Below, piece by piece: positions 1 to 11,158 of a stretch of 64,000 nt of DNA. The stretch is from NCBI GenBank assembly GCA_023375785.1, contig SZWC01002444.1:90485-154484 (forward strand), given 5' to 3'. Source of the DNA: Penium margaritaceum. Its lineage: Eukaryota > Streptophyta > Zygnematophyceae > Desmidiales > Peniaceae. The translations under genes were made by a program, and so were the position numbers. Numbering within the stretch: the stretch's first letter is position 1; every line of letters begins with the position of its first letter. The notes under the pieces are model-generated. The model was not told where the DNA came from. It saw nothing but the letters and a program-made list of their open reading frames with translations, and ran no database searches.

Positions 1-9
1 CTCTCTCTC

Positions 10-61
<52 letters not shown>

Positions 62-108
62 CCTCCCTCTCTATCTCTCTATCTCTCTCCCTCTCTCTCT
101 TCCTTCGT
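1..108. repeat. CT/AG microsatellite
   Basis: An almost pure CT dinucleotide run with scattered CCC, TTT and ATCT interruptions. It starts at the window edge, so its true length is unknown. It fades into ordinary sequence after about position 108. Confidence 0.95.
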
Positions 109-493
109 TCCTTTTACACCCTGCCTCCAAATATATTCTATATTCATGGACTCACTCTTTTGTTTGTTCAACACAAAAGTTTAGAAAAAAAAATTCTCGT
201 TTGTTCATTCATTCACGAGAAAAAACATATGCATTAAGTTCAGACGTATATTAGTCCTGTAATTATGCTATTGAGATATGTTTGTATTAACGATTATTCA
301 TTTGCGAACCTATAGGTGTCTTAGATTGTTGCGCGTGCACGACAAAGTTCTCGCTCGCTCAGGCCGACCTAGTTACTGGCGAGTTGTCTTCACCGGCCGA
401 AGAAGGACGGCCGCCAATATATGCAGGATGAGCTGTCGTCTCACCGTCCGATTGCCGTCGGAAGTCACAGGGTGATCCTCATCCCGTTGCTAG
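109..493. other. Unassigned sequence between microsatellite and TIR element
   Basis: About 385 bp of mixed composition, AT-rich up to about 300 and more GC-rich after 340. It has one 65-codon open frame on the plus strand (278-475) with no recognisable domain. I see no repeat unit, RNA gene or coding signal that I can support. Confidence 0.5.
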
Positions 494-579
494 GACCCCC
501 CTAGTGCGAGGAATAGTGTATATGGGTCAGTGTGACCGATTTGTATGGACAGGTGCACTTATCACATACTGAGTGCGCG
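494..579 (+). repeat. Left terminal inverted repeat of the 840-bp element
   Basis: Begins GACCCCCCTAGTGCGAGG and runs inward to GAGTGCGCG. Its reverse complement aligns with 1249-1333, sharing TGTGATAAGT/CGTGATAAGT, the CACTNNGNCCATATACACTA/CACTCGGCACATGCACTA stretch and the terminal G-run followed by TC. The same core recurs as the conserved half of the tandem units at 1835-2445. Confidence 0.6.
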
Positions 580-640
580 ATTCGTTACAGGTCTTCTCCG
601 AAACGGTTTGCGACATTATCCATCGGGAGGTGTTCCGGGT

Positions 641-663
641 TTGCGAAGCTTAAAACTTCGCAA
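641..663. repeat. 8-bp stem hairpin
   Basis: TTGCGAAG at 641-648 and CTTCGCAA at 656-663 form a perfect 8-bp stem around the 7-nt loop CTTAAAA. It lies inside the TIR element. No function can be assigned. Confidence 0.6.
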
Positions 664-997
664 GTCATACAGAAGATTTAGCTCGAGAAGACATCTTGTC
701 GTTTCTGGCGAGCAGGCTCTTAGTCGTTTAACGGCTGTTGATGAGGAATCGTTCTCGTAGAATTAAATACATGTTGCCGAAAGTATATTTAGCAACTTGT
801 GAAGAATGAATGTCTAGTTTGGTGAATCCGTAGAAAGATTGAACAATATTGTCGCCCAAACTTTACGACTTATGGATTGAAAAGCGTGACATCCTCTCTT
901 CTCTCCTAGAACAAAAAATTATTTTGCTCTGTGTTCACGTTGCCGAAAAAAAACAAATAAATCGCTAGTACCCGACACTTTTCCTATCTATTCTAAG

Positions 998-1043
998 AAC
1001 GTTCGTCAACGAAAGCACAGTCCAAACTTGTTGACGGAACGTT
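998..1043. repeat. Imperfect inverted repeat
   Basis: AACGTTCGTCAAC at 998-1010 pairs with GTTGACGGAACGTT at 1030-1043 with a single bulged base, leaving a 19-nt loop. It lies inside the TIR element. Confidence 0.6.
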
Positions 1044-1248
1044 CGTCATCCTCTCCTCGTAACGATTCCCGAAGTGATATTCGCTGAGAACGAGACCTTA
1101 CATTCAGTTATCCAGGTCGAATCACAATACTTTTGGCAAATAGGTTTGTGGCTTCTTGTCGCTTATCCTGGATAAACAATGTAGGTAGTTTGCTGTGTCA
1201 AACATCCGTATCATCTTTCGCGATGCGGCCATTTTGGAATATGTCTGT

Positions 1249-1333
1249 CGCACACTGAGTGCGTGATAAGTAAACTTCTACACATGTTTCAAGCGCACTC
1301 GGCACATGCACTACCCTCGTACACTTGGGGGTC
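1249..1333 (-). repeat. Right terminal inverted repeat of the 840-bp element
   Basis: Inverted partner of 494-579. Read on the plus strand it begins CGCACACTGAGTGCG and ends TTGGGGGTC. This is also the orientation of the tandem minisatellite units further right, so those units look like an amplified derivative of this end. Confidence 0.6.
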
Positions 1334-1834
1334 TCTCTAGAGACCCTTCCGAGGACTGAAGCAAAGAATCAGTCACGTCACTGCAGGCAATGTCAAAACA
1401 TATCGGCTATGACCGTCCACTGTCGGCGGCAGGCAGACGGCCGTCGAGAACGATTGCAATCCGGTCGGTCGCTGCTCGGAGCGACCGACCGGACGCTTTC
1501 AACTGCCGGAAAAACGAGGTGCATAAGGTATGATTTCTCCTTTTACATTTATAACACACGAACCCACTACGTACATCTCTACGTCAGGCGGCCGATTATA
1601 CATTTTGAAGGTTGCAAAAAGCATGCAAAACATACTTCACGCTGATCACAATTTTTAATCAGACTCCAGAGATGATTTCGTTTTTATGTTTGGTAAGCCT
1701 TTGGACCACACAATGCTTGGCCCTTAATATGTAACAAAAAAACTTACAACTTTATAGCAAAAAACATGTTATTTTGCCTAAATTATTTCCTTTCAAGATA
1801 TCAATTTTAAAATATATTTAAGACAAAAATCAAG
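1334..1834. other. Unassigned spacer with a strong hairpin
   Basis: About 500 bp between the TIR element and the minisatellite. The left part is GC-rich and carries the 13-bp-stem hairpin listed separately plus the palindrome GACGGCCGTC (1436-1445). The right part (about 1530-1834) is AT-rich. The 106-codon open frame at 1325-1645 has no recognisable domain and includes the hairpin, so I do not call it a gene. Confidence 0.5.
1461..1492. repeat. Perfect 13-bp stem-loop
   Basis: CCGGTCGGTCGCT (1461-1473) and AGCGACCGACCGG (1480-1492) are exact reverse complements around the 6-nt loop GCTCGG. The stem is very GC-rich. No T-run follows, so it is not an obvious Pol III or bacterial-type terminator. 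A Helitron 3' hairpin was considered, but no CTRR tail follows. Confidence 0.8.
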
Positions 1835-2445
1835 ACACATGAGACAAGTTAGCACACTGAGTGCGCTTTGAGTGTACTTTTGTATGGTGACTAAGCGCAC
1901 TAGCCACATACACTAACCCCACACATTAACGTCCCTCCTAAGAAGAGAAACTCTTTGCCACAAAAGACAAAAAAATGTGTTCTTGCACACATGAGACAAA
2001 TTAACACACTGAGTGCGTTCTTAGTGTACTTTTGTATGGTGATTGAGCGCACCGGCCACATACACTAGTCCCACGCACTGAGGTCGTTCATAATAAGAGT
2101 GTCATTTCACCATATAGGACAAAACACAATGTGTGCTTAGACACATGAGACAAATCAGCGCACTGAGTGCGCTCCTAGTGTACCTTTATATGGTGAGTGA
2201 GTGCACTTCCCACATACACTAGCCCCACGCACTGGGGTCCTTCCTAAGAAGAGACGTTTCTGGCCACATAGGAAAAAACAATAAAGGTGTTCCTGGACAT
2301 ATAAGACAAATGAGCACACTGAGTGCATTCTTAGTGTACTTTTATATGGTGACTGAACACACTTTCCACATACACCAGCCCCACGCACTAGGGTCATTCC
2401 TAAGAAGAGAATGGTTCGAGCATACAAGACAAAAGCACACTCTTC
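1835..2445 (+). repeat. Minisatellite of about 155 bp, four units
   Basis: Units begin near 1835, 1987, 2141 and 2296, giving periods of 152, 154 and 155 bp; the fourth is cut short. Each has a conserved half of about 83 bp, starting with CACTGAGTGCG, passing through CCACATACACTA and ending near CACTGGGGTC. A more variable half of about 70 bp follows, containing CCTAAGAAGAGA and an A-rich run. The conserved half matches the terminal inverted repeats of the element at 494-1333, so the array probably grew from a copy of that end. Confidence 0.8.
2157..2173. repeat. 17-nt palindrome in the minisatellite unit
   Basis: AGCGCACTGAGTGCGCT has perfect 8-bp arms around a central G. It opens the conserved half of the third unit. 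The other units keep the inner CACTGAGTG and lose some outer pairs. Confidence 0.7.
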
Positions 2446-2544
2446 CCATACACTACTAAAGGAGTGTAGGCAGGGGTGTACAGTAGTTCCTTTAAGGAGA
2501 TCACACTCAAGGCACACACTAAAAAGGGAGTGTATGAAATGACC
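2446..2544. other. Junction between minisatellite and HOR satellite
   Basis: About 100 bp of transitional sequence holding two related short stretches built on ACTAAAGGAGTGTA and ACTAAAAAGGGAGTGTA. The 191-bp satellite becomes recognisable at about 2545, entering in the last quarter of an E monomer. Confidence 0.5.
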
Positions 2545-5500
2545 ACGATTAACCATACCTCCACTACTTATTGAAGTTCTTTGTTCTTTCTAGTCAATAC
2601 ATAAGGTTCCCAAACCATTATCTCTCCCTCTGACCATTTTTGACTCGTGTTATGAGTTGTCAATGTTGACCACACACAGTGGACTTCTTTGGTCATAGTC
2701 AGTGACGTATGCATCCTTTGGTTGATCACTGTGCATGCTAGCCATACCGTGCCACTACTTGTTGAAGGTCTTTGAACTTGCTACTTGATAACTAGTGTTC
2801 CCAACCCATTTTTTCCCTCTCTGACCATTTGTGACTCGTGTAACGAGTTTTCAACGTTGACCATACACTGTGAAATTCATTTGGTCATGGTTAGTGGCAT
2901 ATGCCTACTTTGGTTTGTCACTGTACATGGTTGCCACGCCATGTCACTACGTATTGAAGGTCTTTGTGCTTTCTAGTTGAAAGCTATTGTTCCCAAACCA
3001 TTGTTACCCCCATCTGACTATATGTGAATCTTGTTGTGAGTTGTCAATGTTGACCACATGAAGTGGAATTCTTTGGTCATGGTCAGTGACATATGCATAC
3101 TTTGGTTGGTCACTGTGCATGGTAGCTATACTGTGCCACTACTTATTGAAGGCCTTTGTACTTGCTAGTCGATAACTAGTATTTACAAACCATTATTTCC
3201 CCATCTGACCATTTGTGACTCGTGTTATGAGTTGTCAAAGTTGACCACACATAGTGACATGCTTTGGTCATGGTCAGTGACATATGCCTACTTTGGTTGG
3301 TCATTGTACATGGTAGCCACACCGTGCCACCACTTATTGAAGGTCCTTGTTCTTGCTAGTTGATACCTGGTGTTCCCAAACCATCGTTTTCCCCTCTGAC
3401 CATTTGTGACTCGCATTATGAGTTGTCAACGTTGACCACACACAGCAGATTTCTTTGGTCAAAGGCAGTACATATGCCTACTTTTGTCGTTCATTGTGCA
3501 TGGTAGCCACACCGTGCTACTACTTATTGAAGGTCATTGTACTTGCTAGTTAAAAACTAATATTCCGAAACCATTGTTCCCCCCTCTGACCATTTGTGAC
3601 TCGTGTTATGGGTTGTGAACGTTGACCACCCATATTGAAATTCTTTGGTCATGGTCAGTGACATATGCCTAGTTTGGTTGTTCGGTGTGCATAGTAGCCA
3701 CACCGTGCCACTACTTACTNTGCTAGTTGAAAACTAATATTCCGAAACCATTGTTTCCCCCTCTGACCATTTGTGACTCGTGTTATGGGTTGTGAACGTT
3801 GACCACCCATATTGAAATTATTTGGTCATGGTCAGTGACGTATGCCTAGTTTGGTTGTTCGTTATGCATAGTAGCCACACCGTGCCACTACTTATTGAAG
3901 TTCTTTGTCCTTTCTAGTCGATACATAGGGTTCCCAAACCATTTTCTCTCCCTCTGACCAGTTGCGACTTGTGTTATGAGTTGTCAATGTTGACCACACA
4001 TAGTGGACTTCTTTGGTCATAGTCAGTGACGTATGCATCCTTTGGTTGGTCACTGTGGACGCTAGCCACACCGTGCCACTACTTGTTGAAGGTCTTTGTA
4101 CTTGCTAGTTGATAACTAGTGTTCCCAACCCATTGTTTCCCCTCCTGACCATTTGTGACTCGTGTTATGAGTTTTCAACGTTGACCACACACAGTGAAAT
4201 TCTTTTAGTCATGGTTAGTGGCATATGCCTACTTTGGTTTGTCAATGTACATGGTTGCCAAGCCGTGTCACTGCGTATTGAAGGTCTTTGTGCTTTCTAG
4301 TTGATAGCTAGTGTTCCCAAACCATTGTTACCCCCTCTGACTATCAATGAATCTTGTTGTGAGTTGTCAACGTTGACCACATGAAGTGGAATTCTTTGGT
4401 CCTGGTCAGTGACATATGCATACTTTGGTTGGTCACTGTGCATGATAGGCACACTGTGCCACTACATATTGAAGGTCTTTGTACTTGCTAGTCGATAACT
4501 AGTATTCACAAACCATTGCTTCCCCCTCTGAACATTTGTGACTCGTGTTATGATTTGTCAAAGTTCACCACACATAGCGACATTCTTTGGTCATGGTCAG
4601 TGACATATGCCTACTTTGGTTGGTCATTGTACATGGTAGCCACACCGTGGTACTACTTATTGAATGTCGTTGTACTTGCTAGTTGAAAACTAATATTCCG
4701 AAACCATTGTTTCTCCCTCTGACCATTTGTGACTCGTGTTATGGGTTGTGAACGTTGACCACCCATACTTAAAATCTTTGGTCGTGTCTGTGACATATGC
4801 CTAGTTTGGTTGTTTGGTGTGTATAGTAGCCACAACGTGCCACTACTTCTTGAAGTTCTTTGTCCTTTCTAGTCGATACATAGGGTTCCCAAATCATTGT
4901 CTCTCCCTCTGACCGTTGGTGACTCGTGTTATGAGTTGTCAATGTTGACCACACATAGTGGACTTCTTTAGTCATAGTCAGTGACGTATGCATCCTTTGG
5001 TTGGTCACTGTGCATGCTAGCCACACCGTGCCACTACTTGTTGAAGGCCTTTGTACTTGCTAGTTGATAACTAGTGTTCCCAACTCATTGTTTCCTCCTC
5101 TGACCATTTGTGACCTGTTATGAGTTTTCAACGTCGACCACACACTGTGAAATTCTTTAATTCATGGTTAGTGGCATATGCCTACTTTGGTTTGTCTCTG
5201 TACATGGTTGCCACGCCGTGTCACTAGGTATTCAAGGTCTCTCTGCTTTCTATTTGATAGCTAGTGTTCCCAAACCATTGTTACCCCCTCTGAATATCTA
5301 TGACTCTTGTTGTGAGTTGTCAAAGTTGACCACATGAAGTGAAATTCTTTGGTCCTCGTCAGTGACAATTGCATTCTTTGGTTGGTCACTGTGCATGGTA
5401 GCCACACTGTGCCACTACATATTGAAGGTCTTTGTACTTGCTAGTCGATAACTAGTATTCACAAACCATTGTTTCCCCCTCTGACCATTTGTGACTCGTG

Positions 5501-8500
5501 TTATGAGTTGTCAAAGTTGACCACACATAGTGACATTCTTTGGTCATGGTCAGTGACATATGCCTACTTTGGCGGGTCATTGTACATGGAAGCCACACCG
5601 TGCCACTATTTACTGAAGGTCCTTCTGCTTGCTAGTTGATACCTAGTTTTCCCAAACCATCGTTTCCCCCTCTGACCATTTGTGACTCGCATTATGAGTT
5701 GTCAACGTTGACCACACACAGCAAATTTCTTTGGTCAAAGGCAGTACATATGCCTACTTTGGCCGGTCATTGTGCATGGTAGCCACATCGTGCTACTACG
5801 TATTGAAGGTCGTTGTACTTGCTAGTTGAAAACTAATATTCCGAAACCATTTTTTCCCCCTCTGACCATTTGTGACCTTTGTTCTGGGTTGTGAACGTTG
5901 ACCACCCATATTGAAATTCTTTGGTCATGGTCAGTGACATATGCCTAGTTTGGTTGTTCAGTGTGCATAGTAGCCACACCGTGCCACTACTTATTGAAGT
6001 TCTTTGTCCTTTCTAGTCGATACATAGGGTTCCCAAACCATTGTCTCTCCCTCTGACCATTTGTGACTCGTGTTATGAGTTTTCAATGTTGACCACACAT
6101 AGTGGACTTCTTTGGTAATAGTCAGTGACGTATGCATCCTTTAGTTGGTCACTGTGCACGCTAGCCACACCGTGCCACTACGTGCTGGAGGTCTTTGTAC
6201 TTGCTAGTTGATAACTAGTATTACCAACCCATTATTTCCCCCTCTGACCATTTGTGACTCATGTTATGAGTTTTCAACGTTGACCACACACTGTGAAATT
6301 CTTTTGGTCATGGTTAGTGGCATATGCCTACTTTAGTTTGTCACTGTTCATGGTTGCCACGTCGTGTCACTACGTATTGAAGGTCTTTGTGCTTTCTAGT
6401 TGATAGCTAGTGTTCCCAAACCATTGTTACCCCCTCTGACTATCTGTGACTCTTGTTGTGAGTTGTCAACGTTGACCACATGAAGTGAAATTCTTTGGTC
6501 CTGGTCAGTGACATATGCATACCTTGGTTGGTCACTGTGCATGGTAGCCACAATGTGACACTACATATTGAAGGTCTTTGTACGTGCTAGTCGATAACTA
6601 GTATTCAGAAACCATTGTTTCCCCCTCTGACCATTTGTGACTCGTGTTATGAGTTGTCAAAGTTGACCACACACAGTGACATTCTTTGGTCTAGGTCAGT
6701 GAAATATGCCTTCTTTGGTTGGTCGTTGTACATGGTAGCCACACCGTGCCACTACTTATTGAAGGTCCTTGTGCTTGCTAGTTGATACCTGGTGTTCCCA
6801 AACCATCGTTTCCCCCTCTGACCCTTTGTGACTCGTTTTATGAGTTGTCAACGTTGACCACACACAGCAGATTTCTTTGGTCAAAGGCAGTACATATGCC
6901 TACTTTTGCCGGTCATTGTGCATGGTAACCACACCGTGCTACTACTTATTGAAGGTCGTTGTACTTGCTAGTTGAAAACTAATATTCCGAAACCATTGTT
7001 TCCCCCTCTGACCATTTGTGACTCGTGTTATGAGTTGTCAAAGTTGACCACACATAGTGACATTCTTTGGTCATGGTCAGTGACATATGCCTTCTTTGGT
7101 TGGTCATTGTACATGGTAGCCACACCGTGCCACTTCTTATTGAAGGTCCTTGTGCTTGCTGGTTGATACCTGGTGTTCCCAAACCATTGTTTCCCCCTCT
7201 GACCATTTGTGACTCGTGTTATGGGTTGTGAACGTTGACCACCCATATTGAAATTCTTTGGTCATAGTCAGTGACATATGCCTAGTTTGGTTGTTCGGTG
7301 TGATAGTAGCCACACCGTGCCACTACTTATTGAAGTTCGTTGTCCTTTCTAGTTGATATATAGGGTTCCCAAACCATTGTCTCTCCCTCTGACCATTTGT
7401 GACTCGTGTTATGAGTTGTCAATGTTGACCATACATAGTGGACTTCTTTGGTCATAGTCAGTGACGTATGCATCCTTTGATTGGTCACTGTGCATGCTAG
7501 CCACCCCGTACCACTACTTGTTGAAGGTCTTTGTACTTGCTAGCTGATAACTAGTGTTACCAACCAATTGTTTCCCCCACTGACCATTTGTGACTCGTGT
7601 TATGAGTTTTCAACATTGACCACACATTGTGAAATTATTTTGGTCATGGTTAGTGGCATATGCCTACTTTTGTTTGTCACTGTACATGGTTGCCACGCCG
7701 TGTCACTACGTATTGAAGGTCTTTGTGCTTTCTAGTTGATAGCTAGTGTTCCCAAACCATTGTTACCCACTCTGACTATCTGTGACTCTTGTTGTGAGTT
7801 GTCAACGTTGACCACATGAAGTGAAATTCTTTGGTCATGGTCAGTGACATATGCATACTTTGGTTGGTCACTGTGCATGGTAGCCACACTGTGCCACTAC
7901 ATATTGAAGGTCTTTGTACTTGCTGGTTGATAACTAGTATTCACAACCCATTGTTTCCCCCTCGGACCATTTGTGACTCGTGTTATGAGTTGTCAAAGTT
8001 GACCACACATAGTGACATTCTTTGGTCATGGTCAGTGACATATGCCTACTTTGGTTGGTCTTTGTACATGGTAGCCACACCATGCTACTACTTATTGAAG
8101 GTCCTTGTGCGTGCTAGTTGATACCTGGTGTTCCCAAACCATCGTTTTCCCCCTCTGACCATTTGTGACTTGTATTATGAGTTGTCAACATTGACCACAC
8201 ACAACGGATTTCTTTGGTCAAAGGCAGTACATATGCCTACTGTGGCCGGTGATTGTGCATGGTAGCCACACCGTGCTACTACTTATTGAAGGTCGTTGTA
8301 CTTGCTAGTTGAAAACTAATATTCCGAAACCATTGTTTTCCCCTCTGACCATTTGGGACTTGTGTTTTGAGTTGTCAAAGTTGACCACACATAGTGACAT
8401 TCTTTGGTCATGGTCAGTGACATATGCCTACTTTGGTTGGTCATTGTACATGGTAGCTACACCGTGCCACTTCGTATTGAAGGTCCTTGTGCTTGCTAGT

Positions 8501-10475
8501 TGATACCTGGTGTTCCCAAAACATCGTTTCCCCCTCTGACCATTTGTGACTCGCATTTTGCGTTGTCAACGTTGACCACACTCAGCGGATCTCTTTGGTC
8601 AAAGGCAGTACATATGCCTACCTTGGCCGGTCATTGTGCATGGTAGCCACACCGTGGTACTACTTATTGAAGGTCGTTGTACGTGCTAGTTGAAAACTAA
8701 TATTCCGAAACCATTGTTTCTCCCTCTGACCATTTGTGACGCGTGTTATGGGCTGTGAACGTTGACCACCCATATTGAAATTCTTTGGTCATGGTTAGTG
8801 ACATATGCCTAGTTTGGTTGTTCAGTGTGCATAGTAGCCACACCGTGCCACTACTTATTGAAGTTCTTTGTCCTTTCTAGTCGATACATAGGGTTCGCAA
8901 ACCATTGTCTCTCCCTCTGACCATTTGTGACTCGTGTTATGAGCTGTCAAATGTTGACCACACATAGTGGACTTCTTTGGTCATAGTCAGTGACGTATGC
9001 ATCCTTTGGTTGGTCACTGTGCACGTTAGCCACACCGTGCCACTACTTATTGAAGGTCTTTGTACTTGCTAGTTGATAACTAGTGTTCCCAACCCATGGT
9101 TTCCCCTTTTGACCATTTGTGACTCGTGTTATGAGTTTTCAATGTTGACCACACTCTGTGAAATTCTTTTGGTCATGGTTTGTGGCAGATGCCTACTTTG
9201 GTTTTTCACTGTACATGGTTGCCACGCTGTGTCACTACGTATTGAAGGTCTGCTTTCTAGTTCATAGCTAGTGTTCCCAAACCATTGTTACCCGCTCTGA
9301 CTATCTGCGACTCTTATTGTGAGTTGGTAACGTTGACCACATGAAGTTAAATTCTTGGTACTGGTCAGTGACATATGCATACTTTGGTTGGTCACTGTGC
9401 ATGGTAGCCACGCTGTGCCACTACATATTGAATTTCTTTGTACTTGCTAGTCAATAACTAGTATTCACAAACCATTTTTTCCCCCCCGGACAACTTGTGA
9501 CTCGTGTTATGAGTTGTCAAAGTTGACCACACATAGTGACATTCTTTGGTCATGGTCAGTGACATATGTCTACTTTGGTTGGTCATTGTACATGGTATCC
9601 ACACCATGCCACTACTTATTGAAGGTCCTTGTGCTTGCTAGTTGATACCTGGTGTTCCCAAACCATCGTTTCCCCCTCTGACCATTTGTGACTCGTATTA
9701 TGAGTTGTCAAAGTTGACCACACACAGCGGAATTCTTTGGTCAAAGGCAGTACATATGCCTACTTTGTCCAGTTATTGTGCATGGTAGCCACACCGTGCT
9801 ACTACTTATTGAAGGTCGTTGTACTTGCTAATTGAAAACTAATATTAAAAAACCATTGTTTCCCCCCTCTGACCATTTGTGAATCGTGTTCTGAAGTTGT
9901 GAACGTTGACCACCCATATTGAAATTCTTTGGTGATGGTCAGTGACATATGCCTAGTTTGGTTGTTCGGTGTGCATAGTAGCCACACTGTGCCACTACGT
10001 ATTGAAGTTCTTTGTCCTTTCTAGTCGATACATAGGGTTCCCAAACCATTGTCTGTCCCTCTGACCATTTGTGACTCGTGTTATGAGTTGTCAATATTGA
10101 CCACACAAAGTGGACTTCTTTGGTCATAGTCAGTGACGTATGCATCCTTTGGTTGATCACTGTGCATGCTAGCCACACAGTGCCACTACTTGTTGAAGGT
10201 CTTTGTACTTGCTAGTTGATAACTAGTGTTCCCAACCCATTTTTTCCCCCTCTGACCATTTGTGACTCGTGTTATGAGTTTTCAACGTTGACCACACACT
10301 GTGAAATTCTTTTGGTCATGGTTAGTGGCATATGCCTACTTTGGTTTGTCACTGTACATGGTTGCCACGCCGTGTTACTACGTATTGAAGATCTTTGAGC
10401 TTTCTAGTTGATAGCTAGTGTTCCCAAACCATTGTTACCCCCTCTGACTATCTGTGAATCTTGTTGTGAGTTGTG
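2545..10475 (+). repeat. HOR satellite, block 1
   Basis: Tandem 191-bp monomers in the order A-B-C-D-E-F. A monomers start at 2785, 4109, 5064, 6208, 7544, 9073 and 10216. The 2785-4109 interval (1324 bp) contains a collapsed gap at 3720 with a repeated E monomer. The 4109-5064 interval is a 5-mer, 5064-6208 a standard 6-mer, 6208-7544 a 7-mer and 7544-9073 an 8-mer. The extra monomers are E/C and D/E hybrids at 6972 and 7164 and an E/C hybrid at 8309. The block ends inside a B monomer where element 1 inserted. Same-letter monomers differ at a handful of positions, different letters at dozens. Satellites of this kind are non-coding. Confidence 0.97.
3720..3720. other. Collapsed assembly gap
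   Basis: A single N. Nearly the same E-monomer sequence lies on both sides, suggesting overlapping contig ends that were not merged. Similar single N characters occur at 16178, 40674 and 55212 in the satellite, and two more lie inside the Copia element. Confidence 0.8.
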
Positions 10476-11090
10476 TGTCAGAAGAATGCAGGCACGAGAT
10501 CAACGGCAGCAGAAGCAAGCAGAAGCATTAGGACATGCAAGCGTACATCAGCAAGGTGACGTAGGCAAGAGCGGTCCGACGAGTTAGTCGCGGGAGGAGG
10601 TAGAGGCTGAGACGCAAGGAAGCGGAGGTAGACAAGTTGATGTGAGAGAAAGTGCTGGCGAGGGGAGTGATGGTTGGCGGAGAACGAGAGCCGAGCGAAG
10701 GAGCGAGGAGTGACGGAGCAAAGCGTTGAGAGTTGGCGAAGACAGAAAGTGTGAGGGATGAGCAAAGCAAAGACACGACGGCGAAGCCGCGGAACCAAAG
10801 GGGAACAGGATGAGGAGATTTGTTCTAGTTAACTCGAGGGAATGAACATCCTCGGTATAAAAGGTCAGAACAGGACAAAGAGTACTATCTAACGGTTTCT
10901 TTCCGCAGCCGGACACGAGTGACAGATGTCACTTTATTAGGGGATAACTTGACAGTGGGGTCCGAACGGTCAGATGACCAGAGACCCATTGGTCAAGGTG
11001 ATTCGGTGTCAAGACCTGAACCATTATTGAGAGGGGATTTTCTCGGACTGTACTTCTGCACTGAGTCTGTTTCATGGAGATATTCCGACA
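10476..11090 (-). repeat. 3' LTR of element 1
   Basis: 615 bp, matching 13591-14205 at about 95% by eye. It contains the dyad AGTGACAGATGTCACT at 10918-10933 and a CCTTTTATACCGAGG stretch on the minus strand that is shared with element 2. Confidence 0.93.
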
Positions 11091-11100
11091 TCCCCCTTGA
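11091..11100 (-). other. Polypurine tract of element 1
   Basis: On the minus strand the bases before the 3' LTR read TTCAAGGGGGA. This is the expected plus-strand DNA primer position, and it closely resembles the tract of element 2. Confidence 0.85.
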
Positions 11101-11158
11101 AACTGACTCAGTGCATGTAGTATGTCCTGAGTTAGAGGCAGTTCCACCATTCTTGCTT

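Larger units (their letters stand above)
494..1333. mobile_element. Probable non-autonomous DNA transposon with long terminal inverted repeats
   Basis: An 840-bp segment bounded by inverted copies of about 85 bp: 494-579 and 1249-1333. The outermost bases are GACCCCC on the left and GGGGGTC on the right. Read inward, the two copies stay alignable along their length at roughly 70% identity by eye. The interior (580-1248) has no recognisable transposase. It holds two further hairpins, at 641-663 and 998-1043. No convincing target-site duplication is visible, and the element is too small to be autonomous. Long inverted repeats with a short interior fit a MULE-like or other large-TIR MITE; a simple inverted duplication is the alternative. 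Confidence 0.55.

Noticed and set aside
1461-1500. Helitron 3' end
   Set aside because: The hairpin is not followed by CTRR and no Helitron 5' TC end is evident.
2155-2556. A 133-codon minus-strand open frame over the minisatellite
   Set aside because: It simply reads two tandem units of about 156 bp and runs into the satellite junction; no conserved protein features.
10476-11090. Solo LTRs
   Set aside because: Each LTR has a partner in the same orientation with a primer site and a purine tract between, so all four are two-LTR elements.
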